DNA of 64,000 bases from Poronia punctata. Taxonomy: Eukaryota; Ascomycota; Sordariomycetes; Xylariales; Xylariaceae. The DNA is taken from the NCBI GenBank assembly GCA_022579005.1, contig MU401454.1, positions 496,001-560,000 on the forward strand, written 5' to 3'. Every line of letters begins with the position of its first letter. Positions within the stretch are counted from its first letter, which is position 1. Both the position numbers and the translations under genes were made by a program. The notes under the pieces are model-generated. The model ran no database searches. It worked only from the letters and a program-made list of their open reading frames with translations, and was not told the DNA's origin. Below are positions 35,734-46,639 of the stretch, in pieces.

Positions 35734-36514
35734 CCGGGTGGTACTGTTGGCATGAAGGTATCTAAAGTGGTTTACCAAGTAGCTGGGCCACTAGTAGAGA
35801 GGAGAGAGGAGAGAACAAAATCATAAGGGGTGTCCGGACGGCTAGTTGGTCGAGTTGAAGTGTAGCAGGTACTTGGTTTTATTTATAAGGGAAGAGTTCT
35901 ATATAAAAAATCGTAGCCGAAATAGCAAGCAAAGGCAGCGACATGACCAGGGACACACAAGGACAAGCGACGCCGCAAGAACCTGTAAGTGCCATAAACA
36001 GCGCAAGTCATCAAGATGAGATTCTGGCCAAGAGGAACTAAATCAATGAGCTTAATATCCCAATTTCAACTAGGGAACAAGACTATTAGTAAGATATATG
36101 TTGCTATGCAGAGTAATCCGTACGGTAGACTTTTGATATAGGTAGCACCGGCCCCTGGCAGTTCTTCTACGAGTACGATCAAGTAAGGAACTTCCCCTCA
36201 GCTACCTGGTAGTAGCTGGTAGGGTGAACAGGAAAAGTGGGCCGTATCAACGTGCTATCGGTTCATATGCTCAACACGGTACATGTGTAAAAGGTAGGTA
36301 ATTACATTGTAGCTGCAACCTGCTCTTGAGCATCTTGGTTGACGTCTAAGCTCTGATATAAGGCTTCTTAGGAAGTGACAATACCTGCCGGCATAATTCT
36401 CTTGAATGCCGACGAAAAGTTGTACATGAAGGGCCACAAATTGCAACATGTGCAGCCGCTTCAAAGGCAAAACACGAGCACGCTGAAGCATCCGTCTTGG
36501 CTTGCCAGCCAAAC
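35734..36514. other. Intergenic RET2 / APC4
   Basis: 3' UTR of RET2 and promoter of the APC4 gene. Minus-strand frames at 36255-36534 have no recognisable features. Confidence 0.4.
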
Positions 36515-39204
36515 ATGGCAAACATGATGCCCATGGCAGAACCGATGGAACTCGGCCTTCTCAGCGAATCAAGGCTTGATTCGAAGTTAAGCGGCAGGAT
36601 AGTGACCTACAATCCAACCATCGAGCTGTTTGCGGTTGCTGCCGACACCGGCGCCCTGCAGATATGGCGTACGACCAACCAAGTCGTGGCCAAAAGCAGC
36701 CAGCGTGGGGAGCAAGAGACAGTCCAGGCTTTGCGCTGGAAGCCTGACGGTAGGGTATTCGATGAGACCTGGCGAAGAAGTGTAGGAGAAAGAAGGAAGG
36801 CCAGGCTAATGTGCATCTAGGTCAGTTCCTCGCGGTGGGATGGGCTGATGGCGTTGTCCGCTTGATGGGTCTGGAATCCAGCAAAGCCGTACACCAGATT
36901 AAAATCTGCGACGCCGGGAAATGCAGAATCACTAGCATCGGTTGGGCTCAAAACTTCCCCGGAAAGCGTCCAACAGCGTCTGCTGCTTCCGGCTCGGCTT
37001 CTCATCTGGGCAATTGGGAGCAACTTGCTTCCGAGGGCCTCGGACTAACCACCAGCAAGCCGGACGTAGATTTACCTCGGGAGCTCACCTTTTTAGAGAT
37101 CGAGACAGCCCTCCCGAAGATCAGCCCCTTACCCGCTTCAGGTGGTTCAGGGTCAGTTTTCACATGAACCAATTAAATCCCAAATCCAAACTCGGAAAGG
37201 CTAACGCGATGCGTCCTCCGTAGAGACGATATGTTCGTCTTTACATCGAGAGCATCGGTAGAATTTCTATTCCGTCCCTTTTCACAAGACGGCAGCGACA
37301 GAGTTGATGTTATGATCGTGGGCACAAGCGACGGTCAGATTCATATCAGCATATTTGACACTTTTGTTATAGGCAGCTTTCGATACTCGCTGCCTTCGTC
37401 GTTTGGGCAGCAGGCCGAGTTGCAGCTTTGTGCAAGTGCCTCAAACCTAGAACTCTCCACACATATGCTTGTCTTTAAGCCATCCAGCGGAGAAAAGACT
37501 AGGACGCTCTATCTTGTGCCGATAGATCTCACTTTTATTTACTCTTCGCCGGAAAACCTATCCCTCCTCTCTTCAAAAACAACAACGTTGCAAAAGCTGC
37601 TACGATACGTCAAGCAGGTTCAATTTCACATGATCCACGAGTGGCAATCGACCCGGGAGCTACCAGGTCGCTTTCTGAATAGCATTAACGAAACCCTTCG
37701 GGAGGCCGGAACATACGGGGAGATGAACATCGGCCAAGCCATGTACCACTCTGTTGTCACGGGCCATACCTTCCCCGAAGTCAAGGAGTGGCTGGTTGAT
37801 CAGCTGGCAGAGCGTGTATGGTTATTCCGGTCCGCCTCGACTCGTCCACTTGGCTAACTGATGATGTGAAGGGACATAAAAGATGGGATAAAGCAGTGAT
37901 GACAGGCCTGCAAGCCGTGCGGTCTCTAGTCCACGAAAATTTCCTTCCCGCTCTAGAGCGCATCAGCATCATCCTCAGCCGTTTACTAGGTATTGCCAGA
38001 TTTCACGGGTCCAGTGCTGGGATAGGGTTCACCAGCGCGGAGATTATGAAGCTCATGGATATCGTATCCTGTCTGACCCTGGTCGGCCATAAAGTCCTTC
38101 TTTTTGTCATGGAGGAGTTGGACCTATTTCGTGCATTCTCTATCTGGCTTCGCCATGAGATTGATCGGCTAGCTTCATCATCGGCCACAGACGAGCTTAC
38201 CGAAAAGGAGGCCACGATGGAACACGGCAAGATCCTAGCTTATATTCAACAATACCTGCCAGCCAGCCCATTGCAATATCATCTAAACGGGGTGACGGCA
38301 GAAGAGGTCGAACGAGATGGGAAGTTGGCCGACAGCGGGAGTTCCCTATTGGAACTGATGGGCAAGCAGATTAAGCGACATGAATCCGGCCAGGCTTGCA
38401 ATTCTGCGTCGTATCCGCAAGTGGGATTTCTCTGTGCATACTTGGACGTAAAGGCGACTGGTGTCCTAGAAGGTATCGCAGAAGCCGAAAGACGAAGCGT
38501 CCGGTTCGGGCAGCCAACCAAGTTACTATTAGAACATGACATAGCTCAGTTCGACGTTCGCCTGTCAGCTGTCAACACAAAGGTGAGAAAGAATCCGTCC
38601 TTCCCGACCTTTCGAATGTCGAGTCTAACTGCTAGCTTAGGATGTCTGGAAAGGCGTGACGCACACGGCCCTAACAACTAAAGGCAACGATTCTCAAGGC
38701 AAGTCATCATTATATATCCAGAGGACGAACTCTCAGCTGACTTTTTCACAAGTCCATATCTTTCGAACTTGGACAACCATCACTAATGGCATCAGCGGCT
38801 CCGTCACAACCGATCTTACGCTGATGACACTAGGGACGGGCAAGATCATAGATCTAAAGTTTCTTTACGATGACAGCCTCCTCATTCTGTGGTCGTTGAA
38901 AGATTCACCACTTCGACTGATCAGAATCCCACACAAATCAAACGACCTCGGCTACCAACCATATACGGCTGGTGGTCTGACTACTTCCCACGAACTCACG
39001 GACGAACAGGTCAAGAGTGTATTCCTAAACATGGTCGTTCCTTGTCCACCCGGCTTCGTGCCGGTGCAGATGGAAGTGAAGGAGGCCAGGACCGAACGTG
39101 GGACGTTGCCGCACAGGGTGTGTCTGTTGGGAAGCGATATAATGACGAATATTGTATTCGCCCTTCCTGACAATCCTTTTAAAGAGGCGCTTAAGACCGG
39201 ATGA
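36515..39204 (+). CDS. APC4: Anaphase-promoting complex subunit 4
   Basis: Five exons, 36515-36749, 36821-37151, 37224-37815, 37872-38582 and 38641-39204, give 810 residues (human APC4 is 808). The N-terminal WD40 half starts LGLLSESRLDSKLSGRIVTYNPTIEL and continues LRWKPDG-QFLAVGWADGVVRLM, the diagnostic APC4 blade. The central APC4 helical domain reads MIHEWQSTRELPGRFLNSI, HSVVTGHTFPEVKEWLVDQL, GHKRWDKAVM and ALERISIILSRLLGIARF. Every intron keeps phase; branch sites GGCTAAT and GGCTAAC are visible. Role: scaffold subunit of the APC/C ubiquitin ligase in the nucleus. Several in-frame ATGs (36515, 36524, 36527, 36533, 36545) precede the conserved region, so the exact start is uncertain. Confidence 0.9.
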
Positions 39205-39668
39205 AAATATGCTTTCGAGACTTTTGGGCTTTGGTAGTGTCTTATTAGGGGGTCATATGTAGTATACATGGCTGTCAGAGTTTTGTTGAGCATTTATATA
39301 GGGGGGCGTTCGGAAGTGTTCAATGCTAAGAGGCATTAGGCAGTCCTAGCTTACATACCTAAGGAATGTAAAACGACGAAGAATACATCCAAGAGAAGAT
39401 ATAAGTGCAATCTCAACTTTCACAAAGTACTGGAAACTCCTAAAGTTTTTTCCTTTCATGAACTATAAATACAGGTTCTAATAAACGATAGATTGCATTC
39501 TTCGCCATGTAAATAGAACGCTTCCGCGGAAAATACCTCACGTGAACTCTAGACAGGCTATCTATCTACTTATCACACACCGATATATAACCTCATCTCT
39601 GTCTACTTACCTACATATACAGTCTTCATATACCCAAACTGTCTTCACTCACTCACTCACTCACTCAC
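39205..39668. other. Convergent intergenic region APC4 / acyl-CoA synthetase
   Basis: 464 bp between converging stop codons. AT-rich, ending in a tetranucleotide repeat that reaches the acyl-CoA synthetase stop codon. Confidence 0.5.
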
Positions 39669-39674
39669 TCACTC
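39645..39674. repeat. (ACTC)n tetranucleotide repeat
   Basis: About seven uninterrupted copies. The TGA stop of the acyl-CoA synthetase gene (39671-39669) lies inside it. A similar repeat in the opposite orientation, (GAGT)n, lies in that gene's fifth intron at about 40741-40763. Confidence 0.95.
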
Positions 39675-42002
39675 CTTCCTCCCCTTCTTCGCCCACTCCC
39701 TAAGAACATTCTTCTGAATCTTCCCCGTACTCGTCTTGGGTAGTTCATCGACGACCTCTACCTCGCGGGGAACCATGTATCGCGAGATATTACTTTGATT
39801 CTTGGCCCATTCGATAACGGCCTCTGGTGTCAATTTCTTTTTTCCCGTCTTTCCGGAACTGTTGGTAGTGGCAGTGAGGTAGGCCTTTGGTCTCTCGCCC
39901 CATTGATCGTCCGGGACGGCTACTACGCCTGCTTCTAGGACGTCGGGATGTTGGACGAGCATGCTTTCTAGGGCTACGGAACTTATGTTTTCGCCGCCTT
40001 TTTACCCGCCGTTGGTAAGTAACAAGGAAGGTAATAAGGGGGGAAAGGGGAAAAGGGGAAAAGGGGAGAAAAAACTCACCACTAATGATAATATCCTTTG
40101 CCCGATCCTGGATCTGCAAGCTCCCGTCGGGATGCAAGACCGCCAGATCCCCCGAATGCAGCGCCCCCCCGGCGAATGATTTCCTCGTGGCCTCGGGATC
40201 TTTGTAATACCCCTTTGCGCAGATGTTTCCCAGGAATACGATCTCGCCGATTTCCTTCCCGTCGCGGGCTACGTCGACGAGTTTTTCGGGTTCGTTTTCA
40301 TTTTCGTGGTGACTGATTTTGACGACGCGGACGGGTAGACTGGTTATGAAGCCGTGACCTTGCCTGGCCATCTTCGCGTAGCGGTCTGTTGGGGGGAGGT
40401 GGTCCCAGGAGGGCATGGAGTAGCCTTTGGTTATGGGGCCGTAGGTCTCCGTCATTCCGTATACGTGTACGGGGATTAGGTTTAGGTTTGTCTTTTTTTT
40501 GGGGGGGGTGTGTGGTTAGTTAGTTAGTTAGATATTGGGAGAAGGGAAAGGGACGAGGAAGAAAGAAAAGAAAGAAAAGGTTACCATCTTCTCGAATAGA
40601 TGAGCTGTGGGTGGACTCGCTGCTACGGTGACGCGAACGGGATTAGGCAGTTTCGCGGCTTCCTTGGATGCGCATAGTAAGGTGTTGACTCTATGATTGA
40701 TAGGATTAGGTTAGCTGTAGAATCTCAAATAAATAAAGATTGAGTGAGTGAGTGAGTGAGTGAATGGTGAAGGGGTTTCTTTACGTGGGAGCTGCGTTGA
40801 AATGCGTGATGCCTTCGTCTTTTAGAAGTCTCCATATTAATGGGTAGTCGACCTTTCTGAGGCAATAGTGTGTTCCTCTGACGGCTGTTACAGACCATCT
40901 AAAAGAAGAAGAGCAACAAATTAGATTCATCCCGGGTTATTCGATGATTTCTTCTTCTTCTATTAATTACTCACGGAAACGTCCATCCCACGGCGTGGAA
41001 CCTGCGAAACATGTATCAGCATGGGGTTAAGGAAGTCAGGTATCTGAATGAATGTGTTTTCAAAACTCACATAGGCAGAGTCCAGAGATATTTGCATTTT
41101 CCCTCATGGTAGTTCAGACCAGACTCGATCACGTTTGCCAGCGCAGCGAGATAGGCGCCTCTATGCGTATACACACAGCCCTTTGGTCTCGACGTGGTCC
41201 CCGATGTGAAAGGGATGGCGATCATGTCGTCTTCGCCGGTGCAAGGCGGCAAGCCCTGCCAGCCTTTGGTTTCCTGGCTCTGCTCATATTGCAGACCTTC
41301 TAAAACCGCTTCATCGAAGGGCCCCTCATTCGCGTCTGTGTCCTATAACTCTGGTCAGAAAGAAGGGAGAGAGAAGATGGACATCCCGTGTAAATAAAAC
41401 TTACAAGATCGACAATGAACCGCACGTTGGGATGGCCCTTCTTGAAATCATCGAGGAGTGGGATATACTCCTGATCGACAATGATGGAGTCCACCTCGGC
41501 GAAATCAAATATGTACGTGATATCGTCTGGTTTTAATCTAAAAAAAAAAAAAAAACCACGGAATCTCAATGTTTTAGTCACCGCTACAATAATGTCCATC
41601 CATCCACTTTTCAAACCAACTACCTCCTTGGTAGAGTACTCACCTGTAATTCACCGGAACAAGAACACCGCCAGCGGCAACGATACCAAAGATAGATTCC
41701 AGATGCGCAGGCGTATTCGTCGAAAGAACGCCGACGCGCCTGAGCCCGTGTTTGCGCAGGAAATACGCGAGACCCCGGGCGCGATCGGCGAACTCGGCAT
41801 ACGAGCGCCGTAACACTTTCCCGTTGGCCGTCACGTGGTAGATGGCCTCTGCGTCTGGCTCGATGGCCGCGGCGCGCTCTAGGAAGAATGTCGGCGAGAG
41901 CGAGTGTAGATGATGCGTGTGGTCATAGCCTACAGGAGACTTGTTGGTGGTGGTGCTGAGGTGGCCCAGGAGGTTCTTGAGACGTGTTGTTGCTCCCGAC
42001 AT
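39669..42002 (-). CDS. AMP-binding acyl-CoA synthetase
   Basis: Eight exons on the minus strand: 42002-41644, 41537-41405, 41342-41071, 41001-40975, 40898-40785, 40690-40585, 40491-40080 and 39997-39669, giving 583 residues. All phases close. ANL-superfamily motifs are in order: IPFTSGTTSRPKG (about 209-221), PMFHAVGWTFPW, FNAAPTVNTLL, YGMTETYGPITKGY, the SGDLAVLHPDGSLQIQDRAKD segment with hinge, SGGENISSVALE, and the catalytic lysine in PKTSTGKIQKNVL near the C-terminus. Role: ATP-dependent activation of a carboxylic acid to acyl-CoA; the substrate cannot be read but plant AAE-like short/medium-chain enzymes are the closest recall. There is no C-terminal peroxisomal SKL (it ends KKGRKE). The basic S/T-rich N-terminus (TTRLKNLLGHLSTTTNK) could be mitochondrial. 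Upstream in-frame codons to 42248 are ignored. Confidence 0.9.
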
Positions 42003-43146
42003 TGTTAATCTTGGGATGATAGATAGGTTTGTGGGAGTTGTTGAGGGGGTATGTTTTGTTGTAACTGTATGTTGACGGTTCACTTCGAGGTACCAACCTA
42101 GGTTACTTCTACTTAGATGATAGTTGAACAAAGTGTTTATAGTTGTAGTGAGGGTATTCACAAGATGCAAGAAAGATCCTACCAAGAATACCAAGTGTTC
42201 CTTGTTACATGAAATACGTGTAACAGCGCGCGGGTGCTTGAATGGCAACTCAACTCCTACCTTGACGGGCGGACGGAGACCGGATGTTACCCCATCAGCT
42301 CAGCTCGGTTAGTTGTGGGGAAATAGACAAGCAATATCCGGGGAACCAGGGTCCTCCTAGTCAAGGACTCAGGGGGCGATGGGGGACTGTCGTTTCGATC
42401 AACGTCCTACCCGGGAGTGGAACCCTCAACTTGGCATTCACAGAGCCCCAGTACGTCACAGAAATACCTTCATCTTTGATCGAACTAGGATAAATATTAC
42501 CGTTAGTACATCTATTAGGGTAAGTAGCTTTTGGTACCGTTGCTTTTTCCATCCGATTTCAGGAGCAACATCATTAGCAATCGAATACTGTCGTAACGGA
42601 GTAAGTCTCTAGTAATTATTCATGTTTTCTGGTGGCTATAATGACACGGGCAATTGCAAATAGACTGCCTGTAACCGCAGTTGATTAGGTATCTAGACTA
42701 ACACCGGCATGTTGTCCACTAGCCACAGTAGATTTTGGGGTTTGAATTGGCGAAATTGGCCGAGGCCGCCCCGACTCCTTGGTTGCCACTAGAGACCTCC
42801 GCCGATGGGATGACGAATTCCTAGACAGTAGATTCTCGTGGTCTCTTTCCTGCACTCTGAAGCTTGGGACGCGTCACGCTGCCAGCTAAAAGTGAAGGCG
42901 AACGATAAGACATCAGCTCGGAGGTGTTTCAGGCGTTCAATCTCGTCTTATGGCTGTAGTTAACTTTAGTGCGAGATATGGTGTCCTGGTGGTTTGGCTA
43001 CAAAAGGGCGCTTACTGTGCAGATTCCCCGGCGATCCCTAAATCTTTCCTCATAAAGACATCGATAGGTCCATGGATGGCTTTAGCCGTACGATATCGCG
43101 CTCCAGGAAAAAAGACAACGATGAAGTAGGTAGATGATGGTTGTTT
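42003..43146. other. Intergenic acyl-CoA synthetase / KTI12
   Basis: Promoter of the acyl-CoA synthetase gene and 3' UTR of KTI12. No supported gene. Confidence 0.4.
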
Positions 43147-44189
43147 TCATCCGTCCTTCTCGAAGTTATCATTCAAATAGCCAACGAAACTCTTACGAAT
43201 CCTTGACGCGCTCATATTACCAACACCCTCAAGGCCGATACCTCCCCTATTCAGGCCCATGAAGGCTCTCCGCAATCTTTGCAACTGCGGGAGACCAACC
43301 TTTTTGCTGGCAGGGAGCTCTACCACCAAATCTTCCTCGCCCTGCCCGCCGCCCCGCGGCAGTCTTACTTCACCCCCACCTTCGTCGCTCTGCTGTTCTA
43401 AAATACGCTTGACGATATCCTGCGTTTCGCGGTCAAGTACGTATAGGTAGTCGCCGTCCGCATCTCGGCTTCTCTGCACGGTAGCTTGGTTCGGTTTGAC
43501 GATCTTTCGTGTCTCGCCCGCAATGGCCTCCCACAGACTATCAAATACCTTCTTCGTCTGCGCCTCATCGTCCTCCCAGATGAGCGTGAAGAGCGGACTA
43601 TCCCACTTCACCATGCCGTTCGGCTCCTCGTAGCGGTAGATGAGGTTCTCCAAGTTGGCCGGTTCATACGGGGCTTCGGCTTCGTCCGTCGCATCTTGCG
43701 CGCGGTCTCGCAAGCGGGTCTCGTTAACTTCAACAGGCTTGTCCTTCGAAGACCCCACGTGCAGAACACAACTGGGCGTCCTCACGGCCTTGGACTCGCA
43801 GTAGAGTTGATATCGCCATCCTTTGATATAGTTTAGCCCGTCGAGAATGACGATATCCTTGTCGGTAAGCACGCGCTTGACTGCGCCGTATATAGCTGCG
43901 CGGGCATCGTTTTCCGTGGCCGTGGCCGATCGCGTATGAGCCGGTAGGACGGAGCGGTCGTATACGGAGCGGGGTATAGACAGAGTCTGATCCGATATCA
44001 GATGGAGGCGGTACTTGGGAGGTGCGCCGCTCGGCGTCGCGCTTTCTATGCGTTCGGTCAGATATTCTTGTAGTTGGCGGGCGCGCGTGGATTTGCCCGA
44101 CGCGGGAAAGCCGGTGATTGTGATGAGCTTTCGGGAGGTCAGCAGCAAGGCGGCATGGTTATTGCGGATCGGGAAAGTTTTACCGGCAT
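43147..44189 (-). CDS. KTI12: KTI12, Elongator-associated P-loop protein
   Basis: Two exons, 44189-44184 and 44127-43147, give 328 residues. The first exon is just ATG CCG; a 56 bp intron (GTAAAA, CTGAC branch, AAAG) leads to LITITGFPASGKSTRARQL, so the protein starts MPLITITGFPASGKST as expected for this family. Without the intron no in-frame ATG exists near the P-loop. Seen: Walker A GFPASGKST (residues 7-15), an Asp-containing strand IVILDGLNYIKGWRYQLYCE, and YEEPNGMVKWDSPLF, typical of Kti12. The C-terminal part ends FVGYLNDNFEKDG. Role: ATPase partner of Elongator needed for wobble-uridine tRNA modification. A Gly/Glu-rich insert (DEGGGEVRLPRGGGQGEE) is probably a loop. Confidence 0.93.
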
Positions 44190-44586
44190 GATTTAATTAC
44201 GTCCTCCTCTTGGATATAAGCCTTTCATTCGAAATTGAAATTATGAATTTAAATGCTGTTTTTTTACCAGTGACTGAAGTCTTCGCAACTAATTATTACC
44301 CCACCATATGGTTACGTACTACCTACCCCACCATACCTTACCTAGTCACTTTACTGTGTACCTACCTACCTTCCATCTATGATCTTGCAGTTGAAGGTGG
44401 ATATTTGATGTTGTTGTTAATTATAGTCCACTTCTATCTAGGCGAGAACTGACTCCCAAGGACCTACTCACAAGTTGAAGTATTTGGATATCTATATGGA
44501 CATAAGAAAATATGAGTTAACTATAACTAGATACGCCATACAGCAAACCCCCAAACCTTTCCAAAAGAAATGATACGCTTCCAAGA
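44190..44586. other. Intergenic KTI12 / seven-helix protein gene
   Basis: Short spacer with TACCTA strings (44320-44370). It holds the KTI12 promoter and the 3' UTR of the next gene. Nothing else was seen. Confidence 0.45.
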
Positions 44587-45456
44587 TCATACGCGAGACC
44601 TGCCGCTGTGCCCATCCATACTAGTCATTTCATAGCCATGAAAGCGACTTTTAAAAGTGCTGATCACCATTGAGATTAAGCCTCCCCTAGACTTGGACTC
44701 AGTAGCGTCTTTCGGTGCTACTCGTAGGGTAAGGCCGATGGACTCGACTATAAACATGATGATTATCTCCTCGACGACAGCCATGCCTAACAGGATGTTG
44801 ACATCGCCCGTCACTACACCAAAGTCAGGGTTGCGGCCAAATATACCAATGGCCGCGTAGATGATGCGGACAAGGAGAAACGGCAGCGAGAGAGCGATGG
44901 CCAAGACCAGACGCTTCTCGCCGGGCTCAGCTTGCGAAATGTGCAACCCAACGGCAATCGTCGTGACTACAAGCAGCGCAAATCCCGCGATCGTGAGCCC
45001 CAGGCCGACCCGGGTCAGCGAAGCTATCTCGTACACGCCAGTCTTAGCGTATTCGGAACCCGAGTTGGACCCGCCAATAGAACTGAGTATCAGGCCGACG
45101 AAGACGACTATTTCGGCTATCCGTAGGACTTGTGGGTTGATTACGGCGTTGCGGGCTTTCTGCACGCTCATCAACGACCGGTTGATCATGGCGAGAAGCA
45201 TGGCGCATAGCGGGGACACTCCGGAGCTCTGCAGCGTGAGGGACCCAAAGTAGAGGCTCAGGTTGTTTGGGTTCGCTATTGTTGCGAGTTGGAGCGAAGA
45301 TCCTAGGATGCGGACGACGGAGAAGATGACTAACAGGAGCCAGCCTGCGGCTTTCCCGAATCCATGCCTTAGGCACAGGATTATCCCAATGATGAGAAAT
45401 GGGACGAAAAGGGCGATCTGTGCAATGGCGATGTTGTCGTGTTCACTCAACGCCAT
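44587..45456 (-). CDS. Fungal seven-helix integral membrane protein (family of unknown function)
   Basis: Single exon of 289 residues from the ATG at 45456; an open frame continues upstream only with non-ATG codons. About seven hydrophobic helices are visible: IALFVPFLIIGIILCL, AGWLLLVIFSVVRILGSS, PLCAMLLAMI, IAEIVVFVGLILSSIG, VGLGLTIAGFALLVVTTIAV, LALSLPFLLVRIIYAAIGIF and GMAVVEEIIIMFIVESIGL. Conserved polar features are RHGFGKAAGW near the second helix and ESIGLTL at the end. The short basic tail lies in the cytosol. This matches a fungal multi-pass family I believe is catalogued as DUF7702; related to the general RTA1/CFEM-receptor type of fungal seven-helix proteins in shape only. Substrate or ligand unknown. 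Confidence 0.8.
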   Translation of the reverse strand: MALSEHDNIAIAQIALFVPFLIIGIILCLRHGFGKAAGWLLLVIFSVVRILGSSLQLATIANPNNLSLYFGSLTLQSSGVSPLCAMLLAMINRSLMSVQKARNAVINPQVLRIAEIVVFVGLILSSIGGSNSGSEYAKTGVYEIASLTRVGLGLTIAGFALLVVTTIAVGLHISQAEPGEKRLVLAIALSLPFLLVRIIYAAIGIFGRNPDFGVVTGDVNILLGMAVVEEIIIMFIVESIGLTLRVAPKDATESKSRGGLISMVISTFKSRFHGYEMTSMDGHSGRSRV

Positions 45457-46639
45457 GTGGACGGTTGTGTGCAAGAGAAATATAGAGGACGAGTGTTGAT
45501 GAGCCCAACCGGGGTTATGAAAGTCGAGCTTTGCCGGGACAGATGTGGAGGTCGAGAGCCGGTAGGTATTTCTATGATGTAGTTGTGTATGTTCTTGGTG
45601 AACTTGAGGTTGATGTTCGTTTTGCCTTACTTTAAGACCACAAAGACAAACTGGCAGATATCACGACGTTATATACTAATCATGAGTCTTCATGACCTGC
45701 CCACTTACCGGCATTATTGTAGCCCTCCCTGGCTATGCTGGGCCAGAAAAGAGACAGCGACAAGCATGTCATATCGTGACGACTGAATATAATGCAGGTG
45801 GTTGCAGTGAGGCATTGCAAGGAAACTCAACAGTGAAATCTTCCCAAGGGGTTAAAATGGCCTGAGAAATGGATGCGAATGCGAGGTGGATGATGTATAA
45901 GGAGTTGATGCTTGTGATTGGATGTGGAAAGGAATCTGACGCCAAACCCCATATCATTTTAATTTTTACCTGCAGTGTTTCCACCTACGAGTACCTGTAT
46001 AAACACGTAAGCATATTGCTTCTATAAACGTAGATTTTTCTATATTCAGTGGTTACGGTGTTTTCTTGGAACTCTCTGTCTTGCCCTTCCAATATATTAT
46101 CTTTACAAGAAAAGGGTTTTTTTTAAGAATCCGCTCGCCCGGGTTGGAATCGGCGTGGTAGGAGGAAAGAAAGGTCCGGAATGAAAGCACGACCGTTATA
46201 ATACAGAGTAGGGGAGGTAATGGTGGTGGCACTAGAGGGACCCTTTGGAAATTTGGATAGGGTGTTCACAAGATGCACGTAAGATCGAATGAATGTGACC
46301 CTACCTACTACAGCATTTATTTCTATCATGTCCCGTCAGCTCATACATTGAATTCTGCTTCTTGATGGGCCGCTCATTTTACACGTAGGTCCTAGACAAT
46401 AATAATCAGAGGCAACCTACCAAAAGCCCCAGACAGATTTTATGGGTCTGTGGGGCCGCTCTATACGAAACCGAGGCGGCATATGCGGCTCGTTTTTGGA
46501 GAAGTCGGCTCCGGGTCTCCAAATCTGAACTGCCCTGTTTGCTTGGGTTGTCGAAGCTCTGTCACTCAATATCGCGTGTTCCCCTCATCCTTTGCGCGAC
46601 CTAACTAGTCGGGATTTCGAATTTCTTTGAATCACAAAA
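45457..46639. other. Divergent intergenic region
   Basis: Separates the starts of the seven-helix gene and the WGDFE-motif gene, and holds both promoters. No supported gene. Confidence 0.4.
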
